A DNA stretch of 64,000 bases from Burkholderia ambifaria AMMD (GCF_000203915.1 NC_008391.1:2046001-2110000); one strand, 5' to 3'. Positions 24,276-33,816 are shown, numbered from the stretch's first letter. The notes: generated from the sequence alone by a model not told the origin. Numbers and translations are program-made.

Positions 24276-25426
24276 GTCTCGCTGCTCCTTCGGAAGGGAT
24301 GACGATCGACCGTGTAGTACTTGGTGAGGGCGCCGGCGTGGGCATCGACACCGCGATAGACGATCTGCGCGCCGGCCGGTATCGCCGGGTCGTCGCCGTA
24401 AATCTCGCGCGTCGCGGCGGCCACGGCGTCAACCTCCATGTCCGTCCTGAACATGCGCAACGCGCCGATTTCCGCGCCCGATGCGCCGCCGATCCGCCAC
24501 GATTGCTCCAGTACGCCGCAGTGGCGCACGCCTTGTGCATCGGTGCCGAACGCGACATCGTAGTTGCGCCGCGACGCGAAAAAGCCCGCGTAATCGCGTT
24601 GCACGGCGGCGTCGAATGCGCATGCCTTTTGGATCGCCTCGCTGACCTCGGCCGTGACGTCGAGCCGCGCCAGCACGTCGAAGCCGCCGCGGACGACGAC
24701 GAGGTCGGTGCCGCCATACACTTCGTGGCCGTGATTGTTGACGGTCAGATGCTGAACGCCCCAGTAGCTCGCCACCAGATCGTCCAGCGTGACCTGCCCG
24801 ACGCTCAACGTCTCGATCGAATCGAGATGGCGCTCGACGACGATGCCGCCGGTGCGCAACGCGTCGTCGCCGAACTCGTCAAGCTCCGCTTCCAGCTCCG
24901 CCATGTCGGCCACCAGTGTCTGCCCCGTTCCGCCGATTCCGCTGGGCCGCTTGAGCCGCACGCGGCCGTCCTGCCACAGGCGCTGCGCGGCGTCGCACGC
25001 ATCCTCGCGCGAGAACGCGGAGTAACCCGGCAGCGTCAGCGCCGCCGCGTGTTCCGCGAATGCGGCGGACCAGCCGGGCGGCTTGGCGCGGGCGCCTTCG
25101 ACCAGACGATGGGCAATCACCTTGGTCGCGACGAACGGAAACGGCACGACGCCACCGAACAGGTCCCGTACGGATCGGACCCCGAGTTCGCGTGCTTGCG
25201 ACACGGTGAGCGTATCGTTCGGGATCACGTAACGGTTTGCAGGGTATCTTTCGGTCCGACGGAACTCGCCCGCAAGCCGTGTTCCCTTCAGTGCGGCGAT
25301 CTGCGCGCCGAGCTGGCGCAGCGTGTCGGCGACATGACCGACGTGCGGCGTCCCCTCGTCCCGAAAGTGAATGAGGACGACCGGTAGTGCCGGCGTTACG
25401 CGCGCCAGTTGGACCCGTGGTTTCAA
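24272..25426 (-). CDS. DUF3182 family protein (ATP-grasp-like)
   Basis: 384 residues, resembling DUF3182. VRLKRPSGIGGTGQTLVADM (about residue 155-175) looks like the ATP-binding lysine and glycine loop of an ATP-grasp ligase, and later GGIVVERHLD and VGQVTLDD fit the second half. No substrate is known for the family. It is coupled to the alpha/beta hydrolase downstream. A ligase plus hydrolase pair suggests making and breaking of an amide or ester conjugate. Confidence 0.7.
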   Translation of the reverse strand: MKPRVQLARVTPALPVVLIHFRDEGTPHVGHVADTLRQLGAQIAALKGTRLAGEFRRTERYPANRYVIPNDTLTVSQARELGVRSVRDLFGGVVPFPFVATKVIAHRLVEGARAKPPGWSAAFAEHAAALTLPGYSAFSREDACDAAQRLWQDGRVRLKRPSGIGGTGQTLVADMAELEAELDEFGDDALRTGGIVVERHLDSIETLSVGQVTLDDLVASYWGVQHLTVNNHGHEVYGGTDLVVVRGGFDVLARLDVTAEVSEAIQKACAFDAAVQRDYAGFFASRRNYDVAFGTDAQGVRHCGVLEQSWRIGGASGAEIGALRMFRTDMEVDAVAAATREIYGDDPAIPAGAQIVYRGVDAHAGALTKYYTVDRHPFRRSSET

Positions 25427-25615
25427 ATCGCCCCCTTCGCGCCGGCGGCGCGATTGTCATGAATGCATCGTCGCGGGCGGTTTCGCCTGTCGAATCCGCT
25501 CATCGCGGTGATGTAGCAAGATTCATTCGCCTACGTTCCCGGGCTGGCATGCACGAGCAGACGCAAGGTTGCGGGGCGGTCAGCGCGGCACGAGTTCACC
25601 GCGCCGCAACGCAAA

Positions 25616-26794
25616 TCAATGATGGAGCAACGGATAGGCCACGAGCCCGAATAGCGCCGCCGCAGTGACGATGACCGGCTCCTGCAGCTTCCTGAAGCGC
25701 CACAGCAGCAGCACGGTTGCGACGGCGACCAGTGCGGTCGGTATGTCGACGATCGAGCGTTTCGCGATCACGAGGACGGAGCCCGTGATCGCACCGACGG
25801 CTGCGGCGGTGATTCCGTCCACGAACGCCTTGACGTCCGGACGGTGCCCGTACTTCTTCATGTACGGCGCGGGAATGACGGTGAACAGATAGCAAGGCAG
25901 GAACGTGCCGAGCGCCGCGACGCACGCGCCGGGCAAGCCGGCGACGAGATACCCGATGAAGCCGACTGTGATGACGACCGGCCCGGGCGTGATCATCGCG
26001 ACCGCAACGGCATCCACGAACTGCCTGTCGTTCAGCCAGTGATGTTCGGTGACGACGCCGCCGTAGAGGAACGGCACGATCGCGAGCCCCGAGCCGAACA
26101 CGAACGCGCCCGCCTTCGTGAAGAACGCGCCGATCTGCACGAGCTGCGGCAGGTCGATGCCGCTCAGTATTCCGCTGGCGGCCGGCAGGTTGGCGGCGGC
26201 TACCGCATGCAGCCCGCCCCGATGCAGCCACTTCGGTGGCGCGCGCCACAGCCAGCCGATCAACCCGGCAGCGATGAAGAGCCACGCGATTTCCGATTCG
26301 GTGACAAACGTGACGACGGTGAGCGTCAGGAAGATCGCCCAAAGCAACTTGTCGTTGCCGACGGTTTTGGTGGTCAGCTTGTACGCGCTCATCGCGATGA
26401 TGCCGACCACCGCGGCGCCGACACCATAGAAAACCGCCTGCATCCACGACAGCCCGCCGAAGTGCGCGTAGGCGAAGCCGAGCGCGAGCACCATCAGGAA
26501 CGACGGCAGCACGAACGCGAATCCGACGAGCGTCGCGCCCAGCAGACGATAGTGGACGAAGCCGAGATAGATCGCGAGCTGCGCGGCCATCGGCCCCGGC
26601 GCGAGCTGGGCCAGCGTGAGTCCTTCCTTGTAGTCGGCTTCGGTGATCCAGCCGCGACGCTCGACCAGGTCGCGACGCATGTAGCCCGCGAGCGCGACCG
26701 GCCCGCCGAAGCCGAACGTCCCGAGACGCAGCATGTAGGCAACCAGCTCGCCGAGCGAGTAGGTCGGTTCGGTCGCGGCGATGGCGGTGGTCAT
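25616..26794 (-). CDS. chrA: Chromate transporter ChrA
   Basis: 392 residues, two homologous halves of about six membrane segments each, CHR family. Signature sequences are LRLGTFGFGGPVALAGY near the N-terminus, APGPMAAQLAIYLG, and in the second half AFFTKAGAFVFGSGLAIVPFL with AMITPGPVVITVGFIGY. It exports chromate. The start overlaps the chrB stop by four bases. Confidence 0.93.
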   Translation of the reverse strand: MTTAIAATEPTYSLGELVAYMLRLGTFGFGGPVALAGYMRRDLVERRGWITEADYKEGLTLAQLAPGPMAAQLAIYLGFVHYRLLGATLVGFAFVLPSFLMVLALGFAYAHFGGLSWMQAVFYGVGAAVVGIIAMSAYKLTTKTVGNDKLLWAIFLTLTVVTFVTESEIAWLFIAAGLIGWLWRAPPKWLHRGGLHAVAAANLPAASGILSGIDLPQLVQIGAFFTKAGAFVFGSGLAIVPFLYGGVVTEHHWLNDRQFVDAVAVAMITPGPVVITVGFIGYLVAGLPGACVAALGTFLPCYLFTVIPAPYMKKYGHRPDVKAFVDGITAAAVGAITGSVLVIAKRSIVDIPTALVAVATVLLLWRFRKLQEPVIVTAAALFGLVAYPLLHH

Positions 26795-27768
26795 GACCTG
26801 GCTCCGTTCCCGTTCTTTCCGGTCGATGAGAAATGCGCGTACAGCGCGTCGAGCACGGCGCTCATGTGCTCGAGCAACTGGTCGTCGTTCTCCGCGCGCT
26901 GGCGCGTGCCGGCCATCACGGCCTCGAAGCCGATCGCTTCGGGCGCCGCGGGGCCGCCTACGTCGAGCGCATGCACGATCTCGCCGAGCCGTACGAGTGC
27001 AGCGTTCGTATCGAGCGCGAAACTCGCGAGCAGCACTTCGAACGTGACGCGCTCGCCCACATGCGTGAACGCAGCGCCGTCGAAATCGAAGCCCAGCGCG
27101 TCAGCGGGGCAATCCGCCGGCGACGCGAGCCAGATGAAGCGCGCGTGGGTGTCGATGAAGCGGCGGATCAGCCACGCGCTGGCGACTCGATCGACCCACA
27201 TGCGCTGGCGCGTCGCCCAGGTTCGTCCCTGATACTCGTCGATTGCGAGCACGCGGACGGGGCGCTCGGCAGCGTGCGGCTCGCCCGGCGACAGCACGGT
27301 ATCGACCAGCGCGACGAAATCCTGCAGCGCGACTTCGGCACGGGTCGCTGCGTCGCACGGGAAGTAATCGATTGACCGGATCGCGTCGAAGTCCTTGCGG
27401 ATGCGTCGCAGCAAGCGCGTGAGTTCCACGGCGGACTGTCCGGCGAAGGTCTTGCGGGCCTCCGCGAGGGTCTGAATGAAGGCGGTGTAGTCGTCGCGTC
27501 GATCGAAGAGCGTCCGGAACTCCAGATCCTGCGCCGCGTCGAGACTTGGCGCGCGCAACAGGTGGGCGGTGCCGCCGCTCTCGGCGATCGCGTCCGCGAG
27601 TTCGCGCAGGGCTGCTTCGTGCTCGTCCGAGTACGGGAGCAGATAGATGCCGTCGCGCAACACCGCGCAGCCCTTCGCCTTCAGGGAACGCCAGAACCGC
27701 ATGCGCGCCGTCGCGTTCTGCGTCGGAAGCGTCAGGATGAGGAGCGACCATGTCGTGAGCGCATTCAT
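26791..27768 (-). CDS. chrB: Chromate resistance regulator ChrB
   Basis: About 325 residues from MNALTTWSLLILTLPTQNATARMRFWRSLKA, the typical ChrB N-terminus; a start six codons upstream at 27786 is less likely. The C-terminal half (TWATRQRMWVDRVASAWLIRRFID, then WLASPADCPADALGFDFDGA) is the conserved ChrB domain. ChrB is a chromate-responsive regulator and sometimes a sensor for chrA. It is transcribed with chrA and away from the RcnR-family gene at 27943. Confidence 0.9.
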   Translation of the reverse strand: MNALTTWSLLILTLPTQNATARMRFWRSLKAKGCAVLRDGIYLLPYSDEHEAALRELADAIAESGGTAHLLRAPSLDAAQDLEFRTLFDRRDDYTAFIQTLAEARKTFAGQSAVELTRLLRRIRKDFDAIRSIDYFPCDAATRAEVALQDFVALVDTVLSPGEPHAAERPVRVLAIDEYQGRTWATRQRMWVDRVASAWLIRRFIDTHARFIWLASPADCPADALGFDFDGAAFTHVGERVTFEVLLASFALDTNAALVRLGEIVHALDVGGPAAPEAIGFEAVMAGTRQRAENDDQLLEHMSAVLDALYAHFSSTGKNGNGARS

Positions 27769-27872
27769 GTAGAAAATGCTACTCAAGCGTTATCAGCTCT
27801 ACAAGAAAACTTTGGCGAAGGCTGTCGCGGCGGGGCGGCGGGCAACTCCCTTCTTCGTCTGACGTTTGGCCG

Positions 27873-27893
27873 ATATACCCCTCCCCCCTATAT
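27873..27893. promoter_or_regulatory. C-tract operator 1 (RcnR/CsoR type)
   Basis: ATATA and TATAT arms flank a run of ten C broken by one T. It has the same form as the site at 27910-27930. G/C tracts with A/T arms are the known binding sites of RcnR/FrmR-type repressors. It lies in the divergent region between chrB and the repressor gene. Confidence 0.6.
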
Positions 27894-27909
27894 GGAAAGC
27901 AGATTTGAG

Positions 27910-27930
27910 ATATAGTCCCCCCCGGTATAT
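27910..27930. promoter_or_regulatory. C-tract operator 2 (RcnR/CsoR type)
   Basis: ATATAG, T, seven C, then GGTATAT. It ends 12 bases before the repressor ATG, which fits autorepression of the repressor-exporter operon. Its centre is 37 bases from that of operator 1. Confidence 0.6.
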
Positions 27931-27942
27931 GAAGGGACTGCC

Positions 27943-28215
27943 ATGAGCCACACCATCAAGGAAAAGCAAAAGCTGCTGAACCGTGTCCGCCGCATCAAGG
28001 GACAGGTCGAAGCGATCGAACGCGCGCTGGAGGACGAGCGCGGTTGCAACGAGATCCTGCGCCTCATCACGAGTGGTCGCGGCGCGATGAACGGCCTGCT
28101 CGCGGTCGTGCTTGAGGATCACATCCGCAGCCATCTGGTCGATGCCGAACATCACGCCGATGAAGGCAGCGCGACCGAACAGCTGATCGAAGTCGTTCAC
28201 AGCTACTTCAAGTAA
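27943..28215 (+). CDS. RcnR/CsoR-family metal-responsive repressor
   Basis: 90 residues, DUF156 four-helix regulator. KEKQKLLNRVRRIKGQVEAIERALE is the typical N-terminus, followed by the conserved cysteine (DERGCNEILRLI) and the metal-site histidine (EDHIRSHLVDAEHH). RcnR-type proteins repress nickel/cobalt efflux until the metal binds. The gene lies 11 bases ahead of a cation exporter and behind two C-tract sites. Confidence 0.9.
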   Translation: MSHTIKEKQKLLNRVRRIKGQVEAIERALEDERGCNEILRLITSGRGAMNGLLAVVLEDHIRSHLVDAEHHADEGSATEQLIEVVHSYFK

Positions 28216-28226
28216 TCGAGGGCGCA

Positions 28227-29507
28227 ATGAACGACTTCAGGAACGACGCCTTCGGCGCAGGGCACGACCACATCTTTCTCGGCGCGGCGCACGAGCAGAA
28301 CGAACGCAGGACGTGGATGGTCATCGCGCTGTGCGCGGCGATGATGGTGGCCGAGGTCGTCGGCGGGTCGATGTTCGGCTCGCTGGCGCTCATCGCAGAC
28401 GGCCTGCACATGTCGACGCATGCGGGCGCGATGCTGATCGCCGCGCTCGCCTACACGTACGCTCGCAAGCATGCGAGTGACCCGCGCTTCGTGTTCGGCA
28501 CGGGCAAGCTCGGCGATCTGGCGGGCTTCACGAGCGCGATCGTGCTCGCGATGATCGCGCTGCTGATCGGGTACGAGGCGGTTGCGCGCCTGCTCGCCCC
28601 GGTACCGATTCATTTCGGCGAGGCCATTCCGATCGCGGTTGCCGGCCTGCTCGTCAACGTCGCGAGCGTATGGCTGCTGAGCGGCGACCATCATGGCCAT
28701 AGCCACGGGCATGGTCATCACCATCACCACGGGCATGCGCACGACGCTCACGAACACGAGGAGGACGCGCACCGGATCTTCGATCAGCAAGGCGTGTTTC
28801 TCGTATCGGTGTTCGAGGATGGCGTCCCGCCGGTTTTCCGTGTGACCCCCGCGACGAACGACACGAAGCGCGTCGACGCGAGCGCCGTGTCGGTGACGAC
28901 GATCCGTCCGGACGGCACGCGGCAGACGTTCGCGATGGAAAGTCGCGGCGCTTACCTGGAGTCGACCGACGACATTCCCGAGCCGCATGAATTCAAGGCG
29001 ATCGTCCGCTTGAACGGCCGCGAGCACGCGTTGGCATTCGAGGAGCACGACCATCGCGCGTCCACTGCGGCGGCGCGCGACCACAACATCCGTTCCGCGT
29101 ATGTCCACGTGATCGCCGATGCGGCCGTGTCCGTGTTGACGATCGTCGGGCTGCTGCTCGCGCGCGCATTCGGTTGGGTGTGGATGGATCCGCTGGCCGG
29201 CATCATCGGCGCGCTGGTGATCGCGAACTGGTCGTACGGCCTGATGCGAGACACCGGCGGCATCCTGCTCGACATGAATTCGGACCGTCGTCTGACGGAC
29301 AGTGTGCGCGATGCAATCGAAGGCGTGGGCGACCGCGTCGGCGACCTGCATGTCTGGCGGCTCGGGCCGGGGCACATGAGCGCGGTCGTGTCGGTGGCGA
29401 CGGCGGACCCGAAGCGGGATGCACGCTTCTATCACGGCGTGCTCCAGCGTTTCAGGAACCTGTCGCATGTCACCGTCGAAGTGATACCCGCGACGCGAGG
29501 GCAGTAA
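28227..29507 (+). CDS. dmeF: DmeF-type cation diffusion facilitator
   Basis: 426 residues. N-terminal HDHIFLGAAHEQNERRTW opens as in DmeF. Six membrane segments are split by a long His-rich loop (about residues 150-175, HGHSHGHGHHHHHGHAHD) and an unusual inserted domain of about 100 residues. HxxxD metal sites appear in IADGLHMSTHA and VIADAAVSV. The family exports cobalt and nickel with protons as counter-ion. It is controlled by the RcnR-like repressor at 27943. Confidence 0.9.
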   Translation: MNDFRNDAFGAGHDHIFLGAAHEQNERRTWMVIALCAAMMVAEVVGGSMFGSLALIADGLHMSTHAGAMLIAALAYTYARKHASDPRFVFGTGKLGDLAGFTSAIVLAMIALLIGYEAVARLLAPVPIHFGEAIPIAVAGLLVNVASVWLLSGDHHGHSHGHGHHHHHGHAHDAHEHEEDAHRIFDQQGVFLVSVFEDGVPPVFRVTPATNDTKRVDASAVSVTTIRPDGTRQTFAMESRGAYLESTDDIPEPHEFKAIVRLNGREHALAFEEHDHRASTAAARDHNIRSAYVHVIADAAVSVLTIVGLLLARAFGWVWMDPLAGIIGALVIANWSYGLMRDTGGILLDMNSDRRLTDSVRDAIEGVGDRVGDLHVWRLGPGHMSAVVSVATADPKRDARFYHGVLQRFRNLSHVTVEVIPATRGQ

Positions 29508-29509
29508 AC

Positions 29510-29848
29510 ATGGCGGTCAAATCCCCTTGCGTCGACGTATGTTCGTTCGACGGCCGGACCGGCTACTGCGTGGCATGCCTGCGCACGCGCGACGAAGCGC
29601 GCGGCTGGAAGAAGATGACGGACCACCGGCGTCACCAGATCGTGAACGACCGCGCGGCGGCACGCGAAGCTGACGCGGGAAACGACCGACTGATTGCAGC
29701 CTTGCGCGGCCGGACAGCGACACGCCGCGCGTGTATGCGTTCATCTATTGCCGACGACGCACGCCGCGTAGGACCGCGAGCCGGCCCGACCCGGCACGCG
29801 TCGTCGGCAACGCTCCGCTTTACATCTCGTATCGCAACGTCGCCATGA
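29510..29848 (+). CDS. DUF1289 small Cys-rich protein
   Basis: Up to 112 residues from the ATG at 29510, two bases after the dmeF stop. The first 60 residues are a DUF1289 domain: KSPCVDVCSFDGRTGYCVACLRTRDEARGW, with four cysteines in the family pattern, probably a metal site. The remaining 50 residues are arginine-rich and overlap the converging TonB receptor gene, so the reading frame may have lost its original stop. Function is unknown. Confidence 0.65.
   Translation: MAVKSPCVDVCSFDGRTGYCVACLRTRDEARGWKKMTDHRRHQIVNDRAAAREADAGNDRLIAALRGRTATRRACMRSSIADDARRVGPRAGPTRHASSATLRFTSRIATSP
29748..29810. terminator. Inverted repeat between converging genes
   Basis: A 13-bp perfect inverted repeat, TTGCCGACGACGC and its complement, with a 37-base spacer. 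It sits just before the end of the converging TonB receptor gene and could end transcription from either side. No T-tract is present. Confidence 0.35.
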
Positions 29849-31967
29849 CGCTGCGCGGTGCCCCCGGCAGGTTGAGGTTCGCGTTCGAGCCGTGTGCCGA
29901 GACGATATAGCCCTTGTTGAACAGGTTGTAGAGGTTCAACTGGAGCGACATCGGGCCGCGCGCGTACCAGGCCATCATGTCGGCCGTCACGTAACCCGGC
30001 AAGGTCACCGTGTTCTGCGGATCGGCCATCCGCGCGCCGACGAAGTTCAGGCCGCCGCCAACGCCGAAGCCGTTGCCGAGATTCTTGGTCAGCCACAGAT
30101 TGCCGGAGTGACGCGGCGTGAGCGTGGCCCGCTTGCCCTGCAATGCAGCGGTCGAATTCGTGACGGTGGCATCCAGGTACGCGTAGCCTGCCAGCACGCG
30201 CCAGCCGTGGCTGAGCTCGGCTGCGCCGCTGAGTTCCACGCCGTCGGTCCGCTGCTCGCCGATCGGAATCAGCGCCGTGCCGGCTCCGTTGGTGATCTTG
30301 ATGTTGCTGCGATCCAGCCGGAACACCGAGATCGTCGTGGTGGCCTTGCCGCCGAGCCAGTCGTACTTCGCACCGATCTCGGTATTGGTCGTGATTTCCG
30401 GCGCGAGCTCCGCATTGTTGGCCGCGAGCGAGAACGCCTCGCCCGACGGCTGGAACGAGCGGCTCCACGACACGTAGTACGACTGCGTCCGGGTCGGCTG
30501 CCAGACCAGGCCCAGGCGCGGGCTCCATGCGGTGTCGGTACGCGACAGGCCCGGCTGTTTGGGCCGGCGGTCGAGCGTCTCCTGCTCGAAGCGGTCGTAG
30601 CGGATGCCGACCAGCGCCTTCCACTGATCGTTGAAGCTGATCAGGTCCTGCGTGTAGAACCCGAGCGTCTTGAAGATGCCGAGGTTGTTGGTGGCCGGCG
30701 TGGTCGACGTGTGCAGCGGCAGCGTCGGCAGCGCCGGCGCGAACAGGTCGAAATTCATCGGCTTGCCGTTCGCGCCGGCGACGGGAGCCGAATAATTGAC
30801 GAGATCCTTGTTCTGCTGGCCGATTTCCATCCCGTACAGCAACTCGTGCTTCATGCCGAACAGCGTGGCCTTTTGCGTGAGATCGGTCTGGTTGAACCAG
30901 CCGTGTTCCTCGCGATAGACGTTGCCGTGATTCAGCGTGAACGTCCGGCTCGCTTCGTTGACGCTGCCGACGAGCGTGTTGTTCCGGTCGAGCGAATAGT
31001 GATAGTAGCGAGTGGCATTGCGGATCGACCACTGTTCGTTGAACTCGTGCTTGATCGTCGCGGTGCTCGAATAGACACGCGATCGCGAATAGTCGACCTC
31101 GCCGGCGTTCGCCGCGCCGTAATAGGCGGATGCCGGCACGTCGACCGGCCGTCCCTTGTAGGCCGGGATGCCGAAGTCCGTCACACGGCGATCTTCGAGG
31201 TAGTCGGCCTGCAGCAATACCGTCGTCTTCGGCGCGATGCGGAATTCGAACGACGGCGCGACCGCCGTGCGATTCAGAAACTGCTGCGACCGATAGCTCT
31301 TGGCTTCCTCGTGCGCGCCGGTGATCCGGAACGCGGCCGCGCCGTTCGCGAGCACGCGGCCGACATCGGCTTCGACCCGACGGTCGGCCCACGAACCGTA
31401 GCTGACACCCAGGTTGGTGACGTCGACTCCGGGCTTTTTCGTCACACGGTTGATTAGTCCACCTGAAGAACCTCGGCCATAAAGAACGGCGGCAGGGCCC
31501 TTGACGACTTCTACGCGATCGACGTTCGACAGATCGCGGAAATAGAGCGCATCGTCGCGAATGCCGTCGACGAACTGGTCGGCAATCGCGGAGAAGCCGC
31601 GAATGGTGACCTGGTCGCGCTGACCGTCGCCGGTGGAGAACCCGACGCCCGCGACGTTCTTCAACACGTCCTGCAGGGAATTGGCGTGCTGATCACGCAT
31701 CACTTCGGCCGTGACCACGTTCACCGTCTGCGGGATGTCGCGCAGCGGCGCGTCGATCCGGGTGGCGCTGACCGCGTTGGTCGGGTTGTAGCCTTCGCCC
31801 GGATCACGGACCGCGCTCGCGTTCACCGAGACGGCCGGCAACATGTCGGTCGTCGCGCTCGTCGGCGCGGCGGTGTTTTCCTGCGCGAAGGCCGCGACAA
31901 CCATGATCGGCTGGCACGCAACGGCGGCCAGTACGGCGCGTCGTGCCGGGTGCAATACTCGTCTCAT
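29820..31967 (-). CDS. TonB-dependent catecholate-siderophore receptor (Fiu-like)
   Basis: 715 residues from the ATG at 31967 (GGGAG upstream), with a signal peptide ending at AAFAQE. The plug domain contains DIPQTVNVVTAEVMRDQ, VTIRGFSAIADQFVDGIRDD and VEVVKGPAAVLYGRGSSGG. A 22-strand barrel follows and ends in the outer-membrane signature TLRYEM. The plug resembles Fiu/PiuA receptors for monomeric catechols. A Fur-like sequence lies about 50 bases upstream. No siderophore synthesis gene is adjacent, so it probably takes up foreign siderophores. Confidence 0.92.
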   Translation of the reverse strand: MRRVLHPARRAVLAAVACQPIMVVAAFAQENTAAPTSATTDMLPAVSVNASAVRDPGEGYNPTNAVSATRIDAPLRDIPQTVNVVTAEVMRDQHANSLQDVLKNVAGVGFSTGDGQRDQVTIRGFSAIADQFVDGIRDDALYFRDLSNVDRVEVVKGPAAVLYGRGSSGGLINRVTKKPGVDVTNLGVSYGSWADRRVEADVGRVLANGAAAFRITGAHEEAKSYRSQQFLNRTAVAPSFEFRIAPKTTVLLQADYLEDRRVTDFGIPAYKGRPVDVPASAYYGAANAGEVDYSRSRVYSSTATIKHEFNEQWSIRNATRYYHYSLDRNNTLVGSVNEASRTFTLNHGNVYREEHGWFNQTDLTQKATLFGMKHELLYGMEIGQQNKDLVNYSAPVAGANGKPMNFDLFAPALPTLPLHTSTTPATNNLGIFKTLGFYTQDLISFNDQWKALVGIRYDRFEQETLDRRPKQPGLSRTDTAWSPRLGLVWQPTRTQSYYVSWSRSFQPSGEAFSLAANNAELAPEITTNTEIGAKYDWLGGKATTTISVFRLDRSNIKITNGAGTALIPIGEQRTDGVELSGAAELSHGWRVLAGYAYLDATVTNSTAALQGKRATLTPRHSGNLWLTKNLGNGFGVGGGLNFVGARMADPQNTVTLPGYVTADMMAWYARGPMSLQLNLYNLFNKGYIVSAHGSNANLNLPGAPRSVMATLRYEM

Positions 31968-32016
31968 CTCCCAACCTGTCGTGTGCGTAATGATTCGTAA
32001 TTTCGTAACGCGACGC

Positions 32017-32025
32017 ATTATCATT
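32017..32025 (-). promoter_or_regulatory. Partial Fur box upstream of the siderophore receptor
   Basis: On the minus strand this reads AATGATAAT, which matches the central nine bases of the Fur consensus. It lies about 50 bases before the receptor start. Iron repression is expected for the gene family. Confidence 0.5.
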
Positions 32026-32278
32026 TGAAAGGAATCGAAGGTCAACAAGTGTTGCAATGCACTCGATTGTTGATTTGTCTGATGTTTATGCAGCGCGATG
32101 GGGCTGGTCGTCACGCATTGCGTGTCGATGCAGTCGATATGTGCGTCGGTCTCGTCCAGAATGTGCTCGAGGATTTCCGCAGGACACGTGTTCCTGTACG
32201 GATGTCGCAGCAAGTAAGTACCCGCTGCGACAGGCAACCCCCGGCGTCCGCCGCCCCCAACCTCGAGGTCGACCCGTC

Positions 32279-33484
32279 ATGAGCGTTCCATCACCCATTG
32301 CCGGCAAGCGTGCGATTCCGCGGACCGTGTGGGCGCTGGGCCTCGTCAGCCTGTTCATGGACCTATCGTCCGAGCTGATCCATGCGCTGCTGCCGATCTA
32401 TCTGGTGTCGACGATGGGGATGAGCGTCGTCGCGCTCGGCATCCTCGAAGGAGCGGCCGAGGCGACCGCGATGATCGTGAAGGTGTTCTCCGGCGCGATC
32501 AGCGACTGGCTCGGGCGCCGCAAGGGACTGCTGCTGCTCGGCTACGGCCTCGCGGCGTTCACCAAGCCGTTGTTCCCGCTCGCGTCCACCCCGGCCGTGG
32601 TCGTGACGGCCCGGCTGCTCGATCGCGTCGGCAAGGGAATTCGCGGCGCGCCGCGCGACGCGCTGGTGGCCGACGTCGCACCGCCCGAAATCCGCGGCGC
32701 GTGCTTCGGCCTGCGGCAGTCGATGGATACCGTGGGCGCGTTTCTCGGCCCGCTGCTCGCCATCGCGCTGATGTTGTTGTTCGCGGATCGCATCCGGACC
32801 GTGCTCTGGTTCGCCGTGGTGCCGGCGTTCATCGCGATCGCGCTGATCATATTCGGCGTGCGGGAGCCCGATCGGGCGGAATCGCAACGGCGCTTTCGCT
32901 CGCCGCTGCGCTGGAGCGCGCTGCGCGAGTTTCCGCGCAGCTACTGGTTCGTCGTCGCGGCCGGCGCGACCTATACGCTCGCGCGTTTCAGCGAGGCGTT
33001 CCTGGTGCTGCGCGCGCAGCAGACCGGGCTCGACGCCGCATGGATCCCGGCGGTGATGGTCGCGATGAGCGTCACCTATTCGCTGTCCGCGTGGCCGGTC
33101 GGCATCCTGTCGGACCGGCTCGATCGACGCGTGCTGCTCGCGGCCGGCATGGTGCTGCTGATCGCGGCCGACCTGCTGCTGGGCATCGGCACGTCGACGA
33201 TCTCGATGTTCGTCGGCGTGGCCGTGTGGGGGCTGCACATGGGCTTTACGCAGGGCATCCTCGCCGCGATGGTGTCGGAAACCTCGCCGGCTACGCTGCG
33301 CGGTACTGCGTTCGGCGTATTCAATCTCGTTAGCGGCATCTGCATGCTGCTCGCCAGCAGCCTCGCCGGCGCGCTGTGGACGCATTTTGGCGCGTCGACC
33401 ACGTTTGTCACGGGTGCCGCGCTGGTCGTGGTGCCGTTGTGTCTGTGCCGGTTCATGCCGCGACCCGGCACGTCGGCGGCGTGA
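32279..33484 (+). CDS. MFS transporter
   Basis: 401 residues, about twelve membrane segments. VFSGAISDWLGRRKGLLLLGYG is the loop 2-3 signature and GKGIRGAPRDALVADVAP lies in the central region, as in the YfiS/'MFS permease with GxGxRxxPRDALVAD' subgroup common in proteobacteria. Transcribed away from the TonB receptor with about 310 bases between. The ligand is unknown; co-regulation by iron is possible but not shown. Confidence 0.85.
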   Translation: MSVPSPIAGKRAIPRTVWALGLVSLFMDLSSELIHALLPIYLVSTMGMSVVALGILEGAAEATAMIVKVFSGAISDWLGRRKGLLLLGYGLAAFTKPLFPLASTPAVVVTARLLDRVGKGIRGAPRDALVADVAPPEIRGACFGLRQSMDTVGAFLGPLLAIALMLLFADRIRTVLWFAVVPAFIAIALIIFGVREPDRAESQRRFRSPLRWSALREFPRSYWFVVAAGATYTLARFSEAFLVLRAQQTGLDAAWIPAVMVAMSVTYSLSAWPVGILSDRLDRRVLLAAGMVLLIAADLLLGIGTSTISMFVGVAVWGLHMGFTQGILAAMVSETSPATLRGTAFGVFNLVSGICMLLASSLAGALWTHFGASTTFVTGAALVVVPLCLCRFMPRPGTSAA

Positions 33485-33816
33485 CGCGTCGCATGGCGGT
33501 TTCGCGGATGTCCCGCGTACGGCCAAGCTGACCGCCGGGCGCGACAGGGCGCCTGTCCCGAGCCGGCGGCTTGGCCTGTCCCGCTGCGGCAGAACGCTCC
33601 GGCACCTACACCGTCTTGCCCCGCCGTCTTTCCTTTCAGAATTGAAAGATGGTCCGGCGTTTGCGATAGAATGCCTCCCCGTTCGCCGTGGCCATGCCCG
33701 CGGACGGGCTCCGGCACTCGAAACGGCGCACGCCGTGCTCGCGGAATTCCGTTCCCGTTTCGATGCCGGCGATCGATCTGCCGTTGGAAACACATGTTCC
33801 GTAATTTGGATTGCTA
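33485..33816. other. Promoter region of the dicarboxylate symporter
   Basis: No gene is seen. A palindrome CTTTCA-GAAT-TGAAAG lies at 33633-33648, about 170 bases before the symporter ATG, followed by TAGAAT near 33666 that could serve as a -10. The palindrome is a candidate operator. Confidence 0.4.

Noticed and set aside
29892..31457. A 521-residue plus-strand frame opposite the TonB receptor
   Set aside because: Same reason: shadow of a gene with full signal peptide, plug and barrel signatures.
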